This document shows, piece by piece, positions 28,123 through 35,962 of a stretch of 64,000 bases of DNA (position 1 is its first letter; each line of letters begins with the position of its first letter). This DNA comes from Zobellia amurskyensis. Its GTDB lineage: Bacteria > Bacteroidota > Bacteroidia > Flavobacteriales > Flavobacteriaceae. The stretch covers positions 120,658 through 184,657 of the forward strand of contig NZ_RCNR01000007.1 in NCBI RefSeq assembly GCF_009725985.1. Reading direction: 5' to 3'. The translations under genes and the position numbers were made by a program. The notes under the pieces are model-generated. The model searched no databases. It saw only the letters and a program-made list of their open reading frames with translations, and was not told the DNA's origin.

Positions 28123-28800
28123 CTTATTCTCAAGAAGTGGCACAAAACGGAAAGAACCGTATTCCTTCTTTTCGAATTCTTTTTCAGATTTCCGAATAAA
28201 CAAAGTCATAATCTGGTCATTTGTTCCAACTGGTATGACCAGTCTCCCGCCAATTTTCAATTGACTCATGAGAGCCTTTGGCACTTCGGGAGCTCCTGCA
28301 GTTACTATAATTCCATCATAAGGCGCTTCTTCCGGCAAACCTTTATAACCATCTCCAAAAATAAGTTTCTTTGGACGGTAACCCATTTTTCTAAAGAAAA
28401 TCTTAGTCTTCTTAAAAAGTTCCAATTGGCGTTCTATTGTATAAACTTTAGACCTAAGTAATAACAGAACCGCTGTTTGGTACCCGCTACCCGTACCTAT
28501 TTCAAGAATCTTCTGGTTGGGTTTTACCTCTAACAACTCAGATTGAAAAGCTACTGTATAGGGCTGAGAAATAGTCTGTTCCGCACCTATTGGAAAAGCT
28601 TTGTCTTGATAGGCATGGCCTTCAAAACTACTGTCCATAAATAAGTGTCTAGGTATGGTACGGATGGCTTCCAATACATTTTTATCGGTAATGCCTTTAT
28701 CTACCAATATCTCGGCCAGCTTATTACGCATTCCCCTATGTTTTAAAGTATCTCTCAATGGTTTGGTTTTGGAAGGTAAAGTTAACTTGTAAAACTTCAA
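28117..28800 (-). CDS. pcm: Protein-L-isoaspartate O-methyltransferase
   Basis: SAM-dependent enzyme that repairs L-isoaspartyl damage in proteins. The family core is clear: HLFMDSSFEGHAYQDKAFPIG, QTISQPYTVAFQSELL, the SAM-binding LEIGTGSGYQTAVL and IIVTAGAPEVP. The start is uncertain. ATG 28800 gives 227 residues with a 14-residue extension, while TTG 28758 would begin LRDTLKHRGMRNKL, which matches where I expect flavobacterial homologues to start. The ATG form is listed. The 3' end overlaps a palindrome shared with smpB. Confidence 0.94.
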   Translation of the reverse strand: MKFYKLTLPSKTKPLRDTLKHRGMRNKLAEILVDKGITDKNVLEAIRTIPRHLFMDSSFEGHAYQDKAFPIGAEQTISQPYTVAFQSELLEVKPNQKILEIGTGSGYQTAVLLLLRSKVYTIERQLELFKKTKIFFRKMGYRPKKLIFGDGYKGLPEEAPYDGIIVTAGAPEVPKALMSQLKIGGRLVIPVGTNDQIMTLFIRKSEKEFEKKEYGSFRFVPLLENKN

Positions 28801-28897
28801 TTCACAAGTCTAGCGACTAAATGTCAGCCTTCATTTTTAATTTTTATCCCAAACTTGAATCTTAGTAAATCAAACCCGAAAACTCCGAAACTATCCT

Positions 28898-28905
28898 TAT
28901 TTTTG
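28898..28905 (+). promoter_or_regulatory. -7 element (TATTTTTG) for the 28922 operon
   Basis: Exact TAnnTTTG match 16 bp before the ATG at 28922, implying a very short leader. No clear TTG element 19 bp upstream. Confidence 0.45.
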
Positions 28906-28921
28906 ATATAAATTGAAATTT

Positions 28922-29881
28922 ATGCTTAGAGTTGGCGTATTGGGCGCAGGTCATTTAGGAAAAATACATTTACGTCTGTTAAACGAATCCAAGAAATATG
29001 AATTGGTCGGTTTTTATGATGCAGATGCCATAAACGGGAAAAAAGTAGCGGATGAATTCGGATACCAATATTTTGACAATATAAACAAGCTCATTGAGGC
29101 CGTAGACGTAGTAGATATTGTAACCCCTACCCTTTCTCATTTTGATTGCGCTAAAAAAGCCATAGAAAAAGGAAAACATATTTTTATAGAAAAACCTATA
29201 ACAAATACCTACGAAGAAGCCGATGAATTGCTTGAACTTGAAAAAAAGTACAATGTAAAAGGCCAAGTAGGGCATGTGGAGCGTTTTAACCCAGCTTTTT
29301 CTGCGGTAAAACACCAAATCAATACTCCCATGTTTATTGAAAGTCATCGTTTGGCAGAATTCAACCCTCGCGGAACGGATGTACCAGTGGTCCTTGACCT
29401 TATGATTCATGATATTGATGCTATTCTTAGCGTAGTAAATTCCGAGGTGAAACAAATTAATGCCAGCGGTGTCTCGGTAATCAGTAAATCTCCCGATATT
29501 GCCAATGCACGAATAGAGTTCGAAAACGGCTGTGTCGCAAATTTGACAGCCAGTAGAATCTCTTTGAAGAACATGCGTAAGTCTCGTTTCTTTCAGAAAG
29601 ACGCCTATATTTCCGTAGATTTTTTAGAAAAGAAAGTTGAAGTAGTAAAAATGAAAGACGCTCCGGAAAAAGTGGGCGATTTTGATATGGTGCTCCAGAA
29701 TGCGGAAGGCGAAAAGAAGCAGATTTATTTTGAAAATCCTGAAGTAGGCACTAACAATGCCATTCTAGATGAATTAGAAAGCTTTGCAGATGCTATTGCT
29801 AACGATACCACGCCAATTGTTAGTTTAAAACAAGGGACGCAAGCATTAAAGGTAGCCTTGCAGATCATTGCTTCATTTTAG
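28922..29881 (+). CDS. Gfo/Idh/MocA family oxidoreductase
   Basis: 319 residues from ATG 28922. A TTG three codons upstream (28913) would also be in frame but is less likely. The N-terminal Rossmann fold has GVLGAGHLGKIH, and the active-site motif EKP is in GKHIFIEKPIT. GHVERFNPAF and VVLDLMIHDIDAIL are the family's C-terminal catalytic and dimer elements. It is NAD(P)-dependent, with an unidentified sugar-like or other substrate. It appears to be the first gene of a same-strand series with the 3-hydroxyacyl-CoA dehydrogenase gene 18 bp downstream. Confidence 0.9.
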   Translation: MLRVGVLGAGHLGKIHLRLLNESKKYELVGFYDADAINGKKVADEFGYQYFDNINKLIEAVDVVDIVTPTLSHFDCAKKAIEKGKHIFIEKPITNTYEEADELLELEKKYNVKGQVGHVERFNPAFSAVKHQINTPMFIESHRLAEFNPRGTDVPVVLDLMIHDIDAILSVVNSEVKQINASGVSVISKSPDIANARIEFENGCVANLTASRISLKNMRKSRFFQKDAYISVDFLEKKVEVVKMKDAPEKVGDFDMVLQNAEGEKKQIYFENPEVGTNNAILDELESFADAIANDTTPIVSLKQGTQALKVALQIIASF

Positions 29882-29899
29882 AATACTAAAATATAACAT

Positions 29900-30787
29900 A
29901 TGCAACATATAGCGGTTATAGGTGCAGGTACCATGGGTAATGGAATTGCCCACGTTTTTGCTCAAAACGGACATAAAGTAAACTTAATAGATCTTTCTGA
30001 AGATTCGCTATCCAACGGGCTGGCGACCATCACTAAAAATCTTGACAGAATGCTAGCCAAAGAAAAAATAACCGAGAGCGAGAAAACGTCAACATTAAAA
30101 AACATATCAACATTCACTGTTTTAAAAGAAGGTGTTGCAAATGTAGATTTAGTAGTTGAAGCTGCTTCAGAAAACCTGACCGTAAAACTGAGCATTTTTA
30201 AAGAATTAGATGCTATTTGTCCTAAGAATACAATTCTTGCAACAAATACATCTTCCATATCAATTACGCAAATTGCAGCGGCTACAAACCGCCCACAGAA
30301 AGTAATTGGCATGCACTTTATGAACCCCGTGCCCATAATGCAATTAGTGGAGATTATTAGAGGTTACAGTACTTCTAACGAAACTACGGAAGAAATCATG
30401 AAATTATCTACAGAATTAGGTAAAACCCCTACCGAAGTGAATGATTACCCTGGTTTTGTTGCTAATAGGATTCTAATGCCAATGATCAACGAGGCTATTG
30501 AAACGTTGTACAATGGTGTGGCTGGTGTTTCTGAAATAGATACCGTAATGAAATTAGGCATGGCCCACCCAATGGGACCGCTTCAATTAGCAGATTTTAT
30601 TGGTCTAGATGTATGCTTGTCAATTTTGAATGTCATGTATGACGGTTTTAAAAACCCTAAATATGCACCTTGCCCACTATTGGTGAATATGGTGATGGCT
30701 AAAAAATTAGGTGTAAAATCCGGAGAAGGTTTCTATGATTATGCAGAATCCAGAAAAGCAGAAAAAGTTTCCGATCAATTTTCATAA
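29900..30787 (+). CDS. 3-hydroxybutyryl-CoA / 3-hydroxyacyl-CoA dehydrogenase
   Basis: 295 residues, the length of stand-alone Hbd/PaaH enzymes. The NAD-binding motif GAGTMGNGIAHVFAQNGH opens the protein. Catalytic features are NTSSISIT, the His in IGMHFMNPVPIMQLVEII, PGFVANRILMPMINEA and AHPMGPLQLADFIGLD. It oxidises (S)-3-hydroxybutyryl-CoA-type substrates in beta-oxidation, or reduces acetoacetyl-CoA. It sits in a dense same-strand series where the next start is within 50 bp. Confidence 0.94.
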   Translation: MQHIAVIGAGTMGNGIAHVFAQNGHKVNLIDLSEDSLSNGLATITKNLDRMLAKEKITESEKTSTLKNISTFTVLKEGVANVDLVVEAASENLTVKLSIFKELDAICPKNTILATNTSSISITQIAAATNRPQKVIGMHFMNPVPIMQLVEIIRGYSTSNETTEEIMKLSTELGKTPTEVNDYPGFVANRILMPMINEAIETLYNGVAGVSEIDTVMKLGMAHPMGPLQLADFIGLDVCLSILNVMYDGFKNPKYAPCPLLVNMVMAKKLGVKSGEGFYDYAESRKAEKVSDQFS

Positions 30788-30832
30788 GTGTCGAAAACAT
30801 TGCCTTTAAAACTCCCAATCTATAAACAAAAA

Positions 30833-31486
30833 ATGATAAAGGATTACCTTTTAGATATTAAAAATACCCTTCCTGAACATGTAACTCTTGTAGCCGTTTC
30901 TAAAACGAAACCAGATGAGGATGTTATGGAGGCCTATGCTGCCGGCCAACGTATCTTTGGAGAAAACAAAGTACAAGAAATGGTAGGCAAATGGGAACGA
31001 TTGCCCAAGGATATTAAATGGCACATGATCGGACATTTACAGCGTAACAAAGTTAAGTATATGGCTGAATTTGTGGATTTGGTTCATGGAGTTGATAGTT
31101 TCCGATTGCTAACGGAAATAAATAAAAGAGCAGAGCAGAACAATCGTATTATCGACTGCCTTCTCCAGATTCATATTGCCGAAGAGGATACCAAATTTGG
31201 ATTAGATAAAGAAGAACTTGAGGCCATTCTTAAATCAGATGAGTACCATCAACTTAAAAACATAAACGTTGTAGGGTTAATGGGCATGGCAACCTTTACT
31301 GATGACAAAACCCAGGTAAGAAGAGAATTCAAGCAATTAAAATCAATCTTTGACGCCAGTAAGATCTATAACCCTCAGATGTCAGTCTTATCTATGGGAA
31401 TGAGCGGAGATTATCAAATGGCGATTGAAGAAGGTAGTACCATGGTACGCATTGGAAGTAGTATCTTTGGTAAGCGGAACTATTAA
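30833..31486 (+). CDS. YggS-family PLP homeostasis protein (PLPBP)
   Basis: PLP-binding protein of the COG0325 family that buffers pyridoxal phosphate and affects amino-acid homeostasis. ATG 30833 gives 217 residues with the usual beginning MIKDYLLDIKNTLP. A GTG at 30788, abutting the previous stop, would extend it by 15 residues. The PLP Lys lies in LVAVSKTKP, followed by FGENKVQE, WHMIGHLQRNK, and the phosphate-binding SMGMSGDYQMAIEEGSTMVRIG, which here is the C-terminal block. A housekeeping gene in the 28.9-35.2 kb run. Confidence 0.93.
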   Translation: MIKDYLLDIKNTLPEHVTLVAVSKTKPDEDVMEAYAAGQRIFGENKVQEMVGKWERLPKDIKWHMIGHLQRNKVKYMAEFVDLVHGVDSFRLLTEINKRAEQNNRIIDCLLQIHIAEEDTKFGLDKEELEAILKSDEYHQLKNINVVGLMGMATFTDDKTQVRREFKQLKSIFDASKIYNPQMSVLSMGMSGDYQMAIEEGSTMVRIGSSIFGKRNY

Positions 31487-31537
31487 TATTCCGTTTTTCA
31501 CCATAGCAGACCATCACCACAGTACAAAAACGCATAC

Positions 31538-32908
31538 ATGTATTCCATTTTAGATATAGAGACCACAGGCGGAAAATTTAATGAAGAGGGCATTACTGAA
31601 ATTGCCATCCATAAATTTGACGGACATAAGGTGGTAGATCAGTTTATTAGTTTGGTAAACCCCGAAAAGGACATTCAACCTTTTGTTGTAAAACTCACGG
31701 GCATCAACAATAAAATGTTGCAGACCGCTCCAAAATTTCATGAGATTGCAAAGCGCATTGTTGAAATTACCGAAGACACCGTTCTTATAGCACATAACGC
31801 TCAGTTCGATTACCGAATCTTACGTACGGAATTTAGAAGATTAGGGTATAATTTTGAGCGAAAGACTTTATGTACCGTAGAGCTTTCCAAAAAATTGATT
31901 CCCGAAGCAGAATCGCATAGTCTTGGAAAGCTAGTAAGGTCATTGGGGATTGCGGTAAGCGACCGCCATAGAGCAAACGGTGATGCTCTGGCAACCTTAC
32001 AACTCTTTAAAATATTACTCTCAAAAGACCTAGACAAGACCATTCTAAAAAGCGTCATTCGAAAAGAAACCGAAGGGGAACTTTCTGATCGCCAGCTAGA
32101 TATTGTAGATTCTTTACCTTCAGAAACAGGCGTATATTACATGCATGACAAAGATGGTGAGATATTATATTTAGGAAAGAGCACCAACATTAAAAAAAGG
32201 GTCAATCAACATTTTACCAAAGGTGGCGGGCGTGCTAGACAATTACAAAAGGCAACAAAAAAAGTGACTTTTGAAAGAACCGGAAACGAACTGGTAGCCC
32301 TCCTAAAAGAGAACGAAGAACTCAAAAGAAATCGTCCAAAATACAACCATAGACCTAAAGCTGTCATGTTTAGTCACGGCGTATATGCTGTAAAAAATGA
32401 AGCGGGCTATGAGACCTTGAAAATTAAAAAAATAACCGAACGAAACGGTTCATTCGCTACATTTAATAGCCAAGTGGGCGCTTCAAATTTCATCTATAAA
32501 TTAACTAGGGAATTTAATCTCTGTGATAAATTAAACGGTATCTCAGAAGCCAAAAAGAATTGTTCCAATTACGAGACCGGCGAGTGTTTGGGTGCCTGTA
32601 TTACCAAAGAACCTACAGAGGAATACAACCAAAGAGTTAATGATGCCATTCAACAATATTCATTGAACCAGAAAAATGTGGTTATTGTAGATAAAGGTAG
32701 AGAAATTGGCGAATACAGTGCCGTGTTGATAAAAGAAGGTGATTTTAAAGGTATTGGGTATTACAACCTTAATCATCAAATCAATAATATTCATATCTTA
32801 GAATCTATAATTGCCCCTATGAAGGGCAATGACAATACGGGGCACATTATTGAAAACTATATGCGTAAAAAAAATGGTCTAAAAATTCTTGAATTAAGCA
32901 ATCAATAA
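31538..32908 (+). CDS. DnaQ-type exonuclease fused to a GIY-YIG nuclease
   Basis: 456 residues. Residues 1-165 are a DEDDh 3'-5' exonuclease like Pol III epsilon: DIETTG (Asp6, Glu8), AHNAQFDYR (Asp91) and HRANGDA (His144, Asp149). Residues about 193-275 are a UvrC/Cho-like GIY-YIG domain (GVYY 198-201, YLGKS 211-215, KKRVNQHF, NELVALLKENEELKRNRPKYN). The C-terminal about 170 residues contain Cys residues in CDKLNG...CSNYETGECLGAC, an arrangement like that after UvrC nuclease domains. DnaQ/UvrC-N fusions are known, and a DNA-repair role is inferred. The channel gene starts 3 nt after the stop. Confidence 0.93.
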   Translation: MYSILDIETTGGKFNEEGITEIAIHKFDGHKVVDQFISLVNPEKDIQPFVVKLTGINNKMLQTAPKFHEIAKRIVEITEDTVLIAHNAQFDYRILRTEFRRLGYNFERKTLCTVELSKKLIPEAESHSLGKLVRSLGIAVSDRHRANGDALATLQLFKILLSKDLDKTILKSVIRKETEGELSDRQLDIVDSLPSETGVYYMHDKDGEILYLGKSTNIKKRVNQHFTKGGGRARQLQKATKKVTFERTGNELVALLKENEELKRNRPKYNHRPKAVMFSHGVYAVKNEAGYETLKIKKITERNGSFATFNSQVGASNFIYKLTREFNLCDKLNGISEAKKNCSNYETGECLGACITKEPTEEYNQRVNDAIQQYSLNQKNVVIVDKGREIGEYSAVLIKEGDFKGIGYYNLNHQINNIHILESIIAPMKGNDNTGHIIENYMRKKNGLKILELSNQ

Positions 32909-32911
32909 AAA

Positions 32912-33760
32912 TTGAGAGAGCACAAACCCGATAAAGGCTGGAAGTATAAGGTTCATGAAATTATTTATGAAGCGGATACTCCTTTGGGTAAATGGTTTGA
33001 TATTCTTTTATTTATCTTGATTGTCATAAGTGTGCTTTTGGTAATGCTGGAAAGCGTAAAGTGGATAGATGCCGAGTACCATGAAATACTTTTTATACTG
33101 GAATGGGTAGTTACCATTCTATTTACCATAGAGTATATTGCAAGAATCGTTAGTATAAACCAACCAAAAAAGTACATTTTTAGCTTCTACGGTGTGATTG
33201 ATTTACTATCAACCATTCCGTTATACCTCTCTTATATTTTTGCAGGATCCCAGGTGCTTTTAGCCATCCGTTCCCTGCGTCTATTAAGAGTTTTTAGAAT
33301 TCTAAAACTGGTTAGGTTTCTTGGTGAAGCTTCTCAACTAAAAAACGCCTTAAAAGCCAGTAGAGCCAAAATAACAGTTTTTCTTTTTGCCGTACTCATA
33401 CTTTCGGTTATTCTGGGTACCCTAATGTACCTTATAGAAGGAGATGAAGCTGGTTTCACGAGTATTCCTACGAGTATATATTGGACTATTGTAACCTTAA
33501 CAACTGTTGGGTATGGAGATATTGCGCCCATAACACCGCAAGGACAGTTTATTGCAACTCTGATTATGTTGGTTGGTTATGGTGTAATTGCCGTTCCCAC
33601 GGGAATTGTAACCGTAGAATTTGGAAAAAAGAGCCAAGAGCAGAAAAAAATAGGCGACAATCATTTTGTGCATGTCAATACGCAGGCTTGCAGAAATTGT
33701 GCAAAAGAAGGCCATAGAGATGATGCCAGCCATTGTTATAATTGTGGAAGCGAGCTGTAA
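32912..33760 (+). CDS. Voltage-gated-type K+ channel with C-terminal zinc-ribbon-like tail
   Basis: 282 residues. Six membrane helices of the ion transporter family are visible. A positively charged S4-like helix RSLRLLRVFRILKLVR lies at 120-135, and the K+ selectivity filter TTVGYGD at 197-203. The cytoplasmic tail carries CRNC (260-263) and CYNC (275-278), a CxxC-x11-CxxC pattern that could bind zinc. The start must be TTG 32912: the previous gene's stop is in the same frame two codons upstream and the first ATG lies inside helix S1. The stop overlaps the miaA ATG by one base. Confidence 0.9.
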   Translation: MREHKPDKGWKYKVHEIIYEADTPLGKWFDILLFILIVISVLLVMLESVKWIDAEYHEILFILEWVVTILFTIEYIARIVSINQPKKYIFSFYGVIDLLSTIPLYLSYIFAGSQVLLAIRSLRLLRVFRILKLVRFLGEASQLKNALKASRAKITVFLFAVLILSVILGTLMYLIEGDEAGFTSIPTSIYWTIVTLTTVGYGDIAPITPQGQFIATLIMLVGYGVIAVPTGIVTVEFGKKSQEQKKIGDNHFVHVNTQACRNCAKEGHRDDASHCYNCGSEL

Positions 33761-34701
33761 TGAAAAAAATACTTTTATCCGTTGTAGGCCCTACCGCGAT
33801 TGGAAAGACCAAACTTGCCATTTCGCTGGCCCAACATTATAAGACCGAAATTATATCTGCCGATTCCAGACAATTTTTCAAAGAAATGAGAATTGGCACC
33901 GCTGTACCATCGGAAGAGGAATTAAAGCAAGCTCAGCATCATTTCATACAACACATCAGTATATTTGACTCCTATTCCGTAGGGGATTTTGAACGCGATG
34001 CACTTCAGTTATTAAACGAGCTTTTTGAAAAAAATGATGTTGTCATTATGGTAGGTGGCAGCGGACTTTACACCAAAGCTATAACGGAGGGATTAGACGA
34101 TTTTCCAAAAGTAGATTCAAAACTACGCGAACAACTTAATGAGGAATTCGCCGAAAAAGGAATTGAATACCTGCAAAATGAACTAAAAAAGAGAGACCTT
34201 GATTATTATAAATCAGTAGACTTAAATAATCCGCACAGACTTATACGAGCATTAGAAATATGCATAGGAACTGGTGCTCCCTACTCTTCTTTTCTTTCAA
34301 AAAACACAAAGAAACGCCCTTTTATAACAGTTACCGTAGGCATTGAGGCAGATCGTACACTCATTTACGATCGCATCAACCAACGTGTAGATATTATGGT
34401 TCAGGAAGGCCTTATTGAAGAAGTTAAGCAATTAGAAAAGCATAAAGAACTTAATGCATTACAAACTGTTGGCTATCGCGAGCTTTTTACTTATTTTGAA
34501 AAGACCGAGGGCCATGAGGCTACAAATATTGAAAGTGACCTTAATTTCGCTTTAGAAGAAATAAAGAAAAATACACGCAGATTTGCAAAAAGACAATTAA
34601 CTTGGTTTAAACGAAATGAAGAAACCATATGGGTTCCATATGACGTAGACCTAAATGAGTTGGTTGAAACGTTAAAAAGTAGCATTCCAAATGAAAAGTA
34701 A
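33760..34701 (+). CDS. miaA: tRNA dimethylallyltransferase
   Basis: Adds the isopentenyl group to A37 of tRNAs reading UNN codons. From ATG 33760 (overlapping the previous stop as TAATG) it has 313 residues. An in-frame TTG six codons upstream is not needed. Motifs: P-loop GPTAIGKT (10-17), ISADSRQFFKEMRIGTA, VGGSGLYTKAI, and near the C-terminus FAKRQLTWFKR. The 3' end overlaps the gluconokinase start by 11 nt, so the genes are translationally coupled. Confidence 0.97.
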   Translation: MKKILLSVVGPTAIGKTKLAISLAQHYKTEIISADSRQFFKEMRIGTAVPSEEELKQAQHHFIQHISIFDSYSVGDFERDALQLLNELFEKNDVVIMVGGSGLYTKAITEGLDDFPKVDSKLREQLNEEFAEKGIEYLQNELKKRDLDYYKSVDLNNPHRLIRALEICIGTGAPYSSFLSKNTKKRPFITVTVGIEADRTLIYDRINQRVDIMVQEGLIEEVKQLEKHKELNALQTVGYRELFTYFEKTEGHEATNIESDLNFALEEIKKNTRRFAKRQLTWFKRNEETIWVPYDVDLNELVETLKSSIPNEK

Positions 34702-35182
34702 AAAACCCATAATTTTCGTAATGGGCGTATCTGGCTCAGGCAAAAGTACCATTGGTAAACTTTTAGCCGAAGAGTTAAATTTAAGTTTCTACGACGGAGA
34801 TGATTACCACCCAGAAGCGAACGTAAAAAAAATGGCCCAAGGCACCCCTTTGGATGACAACGACCGTCAAGGTTGGCTAGAGAGGCTAAATCTCTTGGCC
34901 ATTGAAAATACTGCAACCGGAGCTATAATAGCTTGTTCTGCACTTAAGACCAAATACCGTACTATTCTACAAAAGGATATAGAAAAAGAGCTTTGCTTTG
35001 TATATCTAAAAGGAACCTTTGAAGAAATCATGGCACGTCTTTCCGAACGTAAAAACCATTTCATGCCACCAGAATTACTTCAATCACAATTCAACACCTT
35101 AGAAGTGCCCGAAAACGCTATTACCGTTTCCATAATGCACACACCCCAAGAAATTGTCTCCAAAATAATTACAGCATTGTAA
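34691..35182 (+). CDS. gntK: Gluconokinase, GntK family
   Basis: 163-residue thermoresistant-type gluconokinase phosphorylating gluconate to 6-phosphogluconate. P-loop GVSGSGKS (12-19), then the family signature FYDGDDYHPEANVKKMAQGTPLDDNDRQGWL (key residues DGDDYHP and GTPLDD), CSALKTKYR, YLKGTFEEI and RKNHFMPPELLQSQF. No gluconate transporter or dehydratase is adjacent. It is coupled to miaA and closed by a strong terminator. Confidence 0.96.
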   Translation: MKSKKPIIFVMGVSGSGKSTIGKLLAEELNLSFYDGDDYHPEANVKKMAQGTPLDDNDRQGWLERLNLLAIENTATGAIIACSALKTKYRTILQKDIEKELCFVYLKGTFEEIMARLSERKNHFMPPELLQSQFNTLEVPENAITVSIMHTPQEIVSKIITAL

Positions 35183-35187
35183 TAACT

Positions 35188-35224
35188 AAAAAAGCCCTAC
35201 CATTTAATATAGTAGGGCTTTTTT
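35188..35224. terminator. Bidirectional terminator between gntK and the response regulator
   Basis: A 13-bp perfect stem (35188-35200 with 35212-35224, core GCCCTAC / GTAGGGC) with poly-A and poly-T ends and an 11-nt loop. It serves both convergent genes. Confidence 0.9.
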
Positions 35225-35240
35225 ATTGAGAGATTCAGTT

Positions 35241-35951
35241 TTAAACGTCCTCTTTAACTACCAAACGAAAACCTTCGCCGTGAATGTTCAAGATTTCTAC
35301 TGTATCATCCAATTTTAGATACTTTCTTAGTTTAGCTATATAAACATCCATACTTCTAGATGTAAAATAGTTATCATCTCTCCATATTTTTGTCAAAGCC
35401 AACTCTCTAGGCATTAAATCATTTTCATGAAGTGCTAAAAGTCTTAAAAGCTCATTCTCTTTAGGAGAAAGTTTGATAGCTTCTTCTTCTCTATATTTCA
35501 AAAACCTTAGTTTAGAGTTGAGATGGAAGTTACCTATCTTAAATTCAAATTTCTTACTGTCAGCTAATGTATTAGAAGCTTTTCTTTGAAGAATAGCTCT
35601 CAATTTCATTAAAAGGACTTCAGAATCAAAAGGCTTGTTCAAATAATCATCGGCTCCAGCCTTATATCCTTTTAACACATCTTCCTTCATGGTTTTAGCG
35701 GTCAGAAAAACGATAGGAACATTCTCGTTCTTTTCACGTATCTCCTTTGCCAAGGTAAAACCATCTTTATATGGCATCATAACATCTAAAATACAGATAT
35801 CATAATTATCCTTTTTGAATTTCTCGAATCCCTCCATACCATTTTTGGCTAAAGTGACATCAAAATCGTTCATCGATAAATAGTCTTTCAGCACAATTCC
35901 AAAATTGGGATCATCCTCTACTAAGAGTATTTTTTTATTTACTGTTTCCAT
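35241..35951 (-). CDS. OmpR-family response regulator (RprY-like)
   Basis: 236 residues: receiver domain with VEDD, the phospho-acceptor Asp56 in CILDVMMP, a Thr in VFLTAK and Lys in YLNKPF. A winged-helix Trans_reg_C domain follows (about 135-232), with IKLSPKENELLRLLALHEN, SRSMDVYIAKLRKYL and IHGEGFRL. It lies 11 bp downstream of its kinase gene. The pair closely resembles RprX/RprY of Bacteroidota, a global regulator in that phylum; the target set here is unknown. Confidence 0.95.
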   Translation of the reverse strand: METVNKKILLVEDDPNFGIVLKDYLSMNDFDVTLAKNGMEGFEKFKKDNYDICILDVMMPYKDGFTLAKEIREKNENVPIVFLTAKTMKEDVLKGYKAGADDYLNKPFDSEVLLMKLRAILQRKASNTLADSKKFEFKIGNFHLNSKLRFLKYREEEAIKLSPKENELLRLLALHENDLMPRELALTKIWRDDNYFTSRSMDVYIAKLRKYLKLDDTVEILNIHGEGFRLVVKEDV

Positions 35952-35962
35952 AACTTGTTGAG

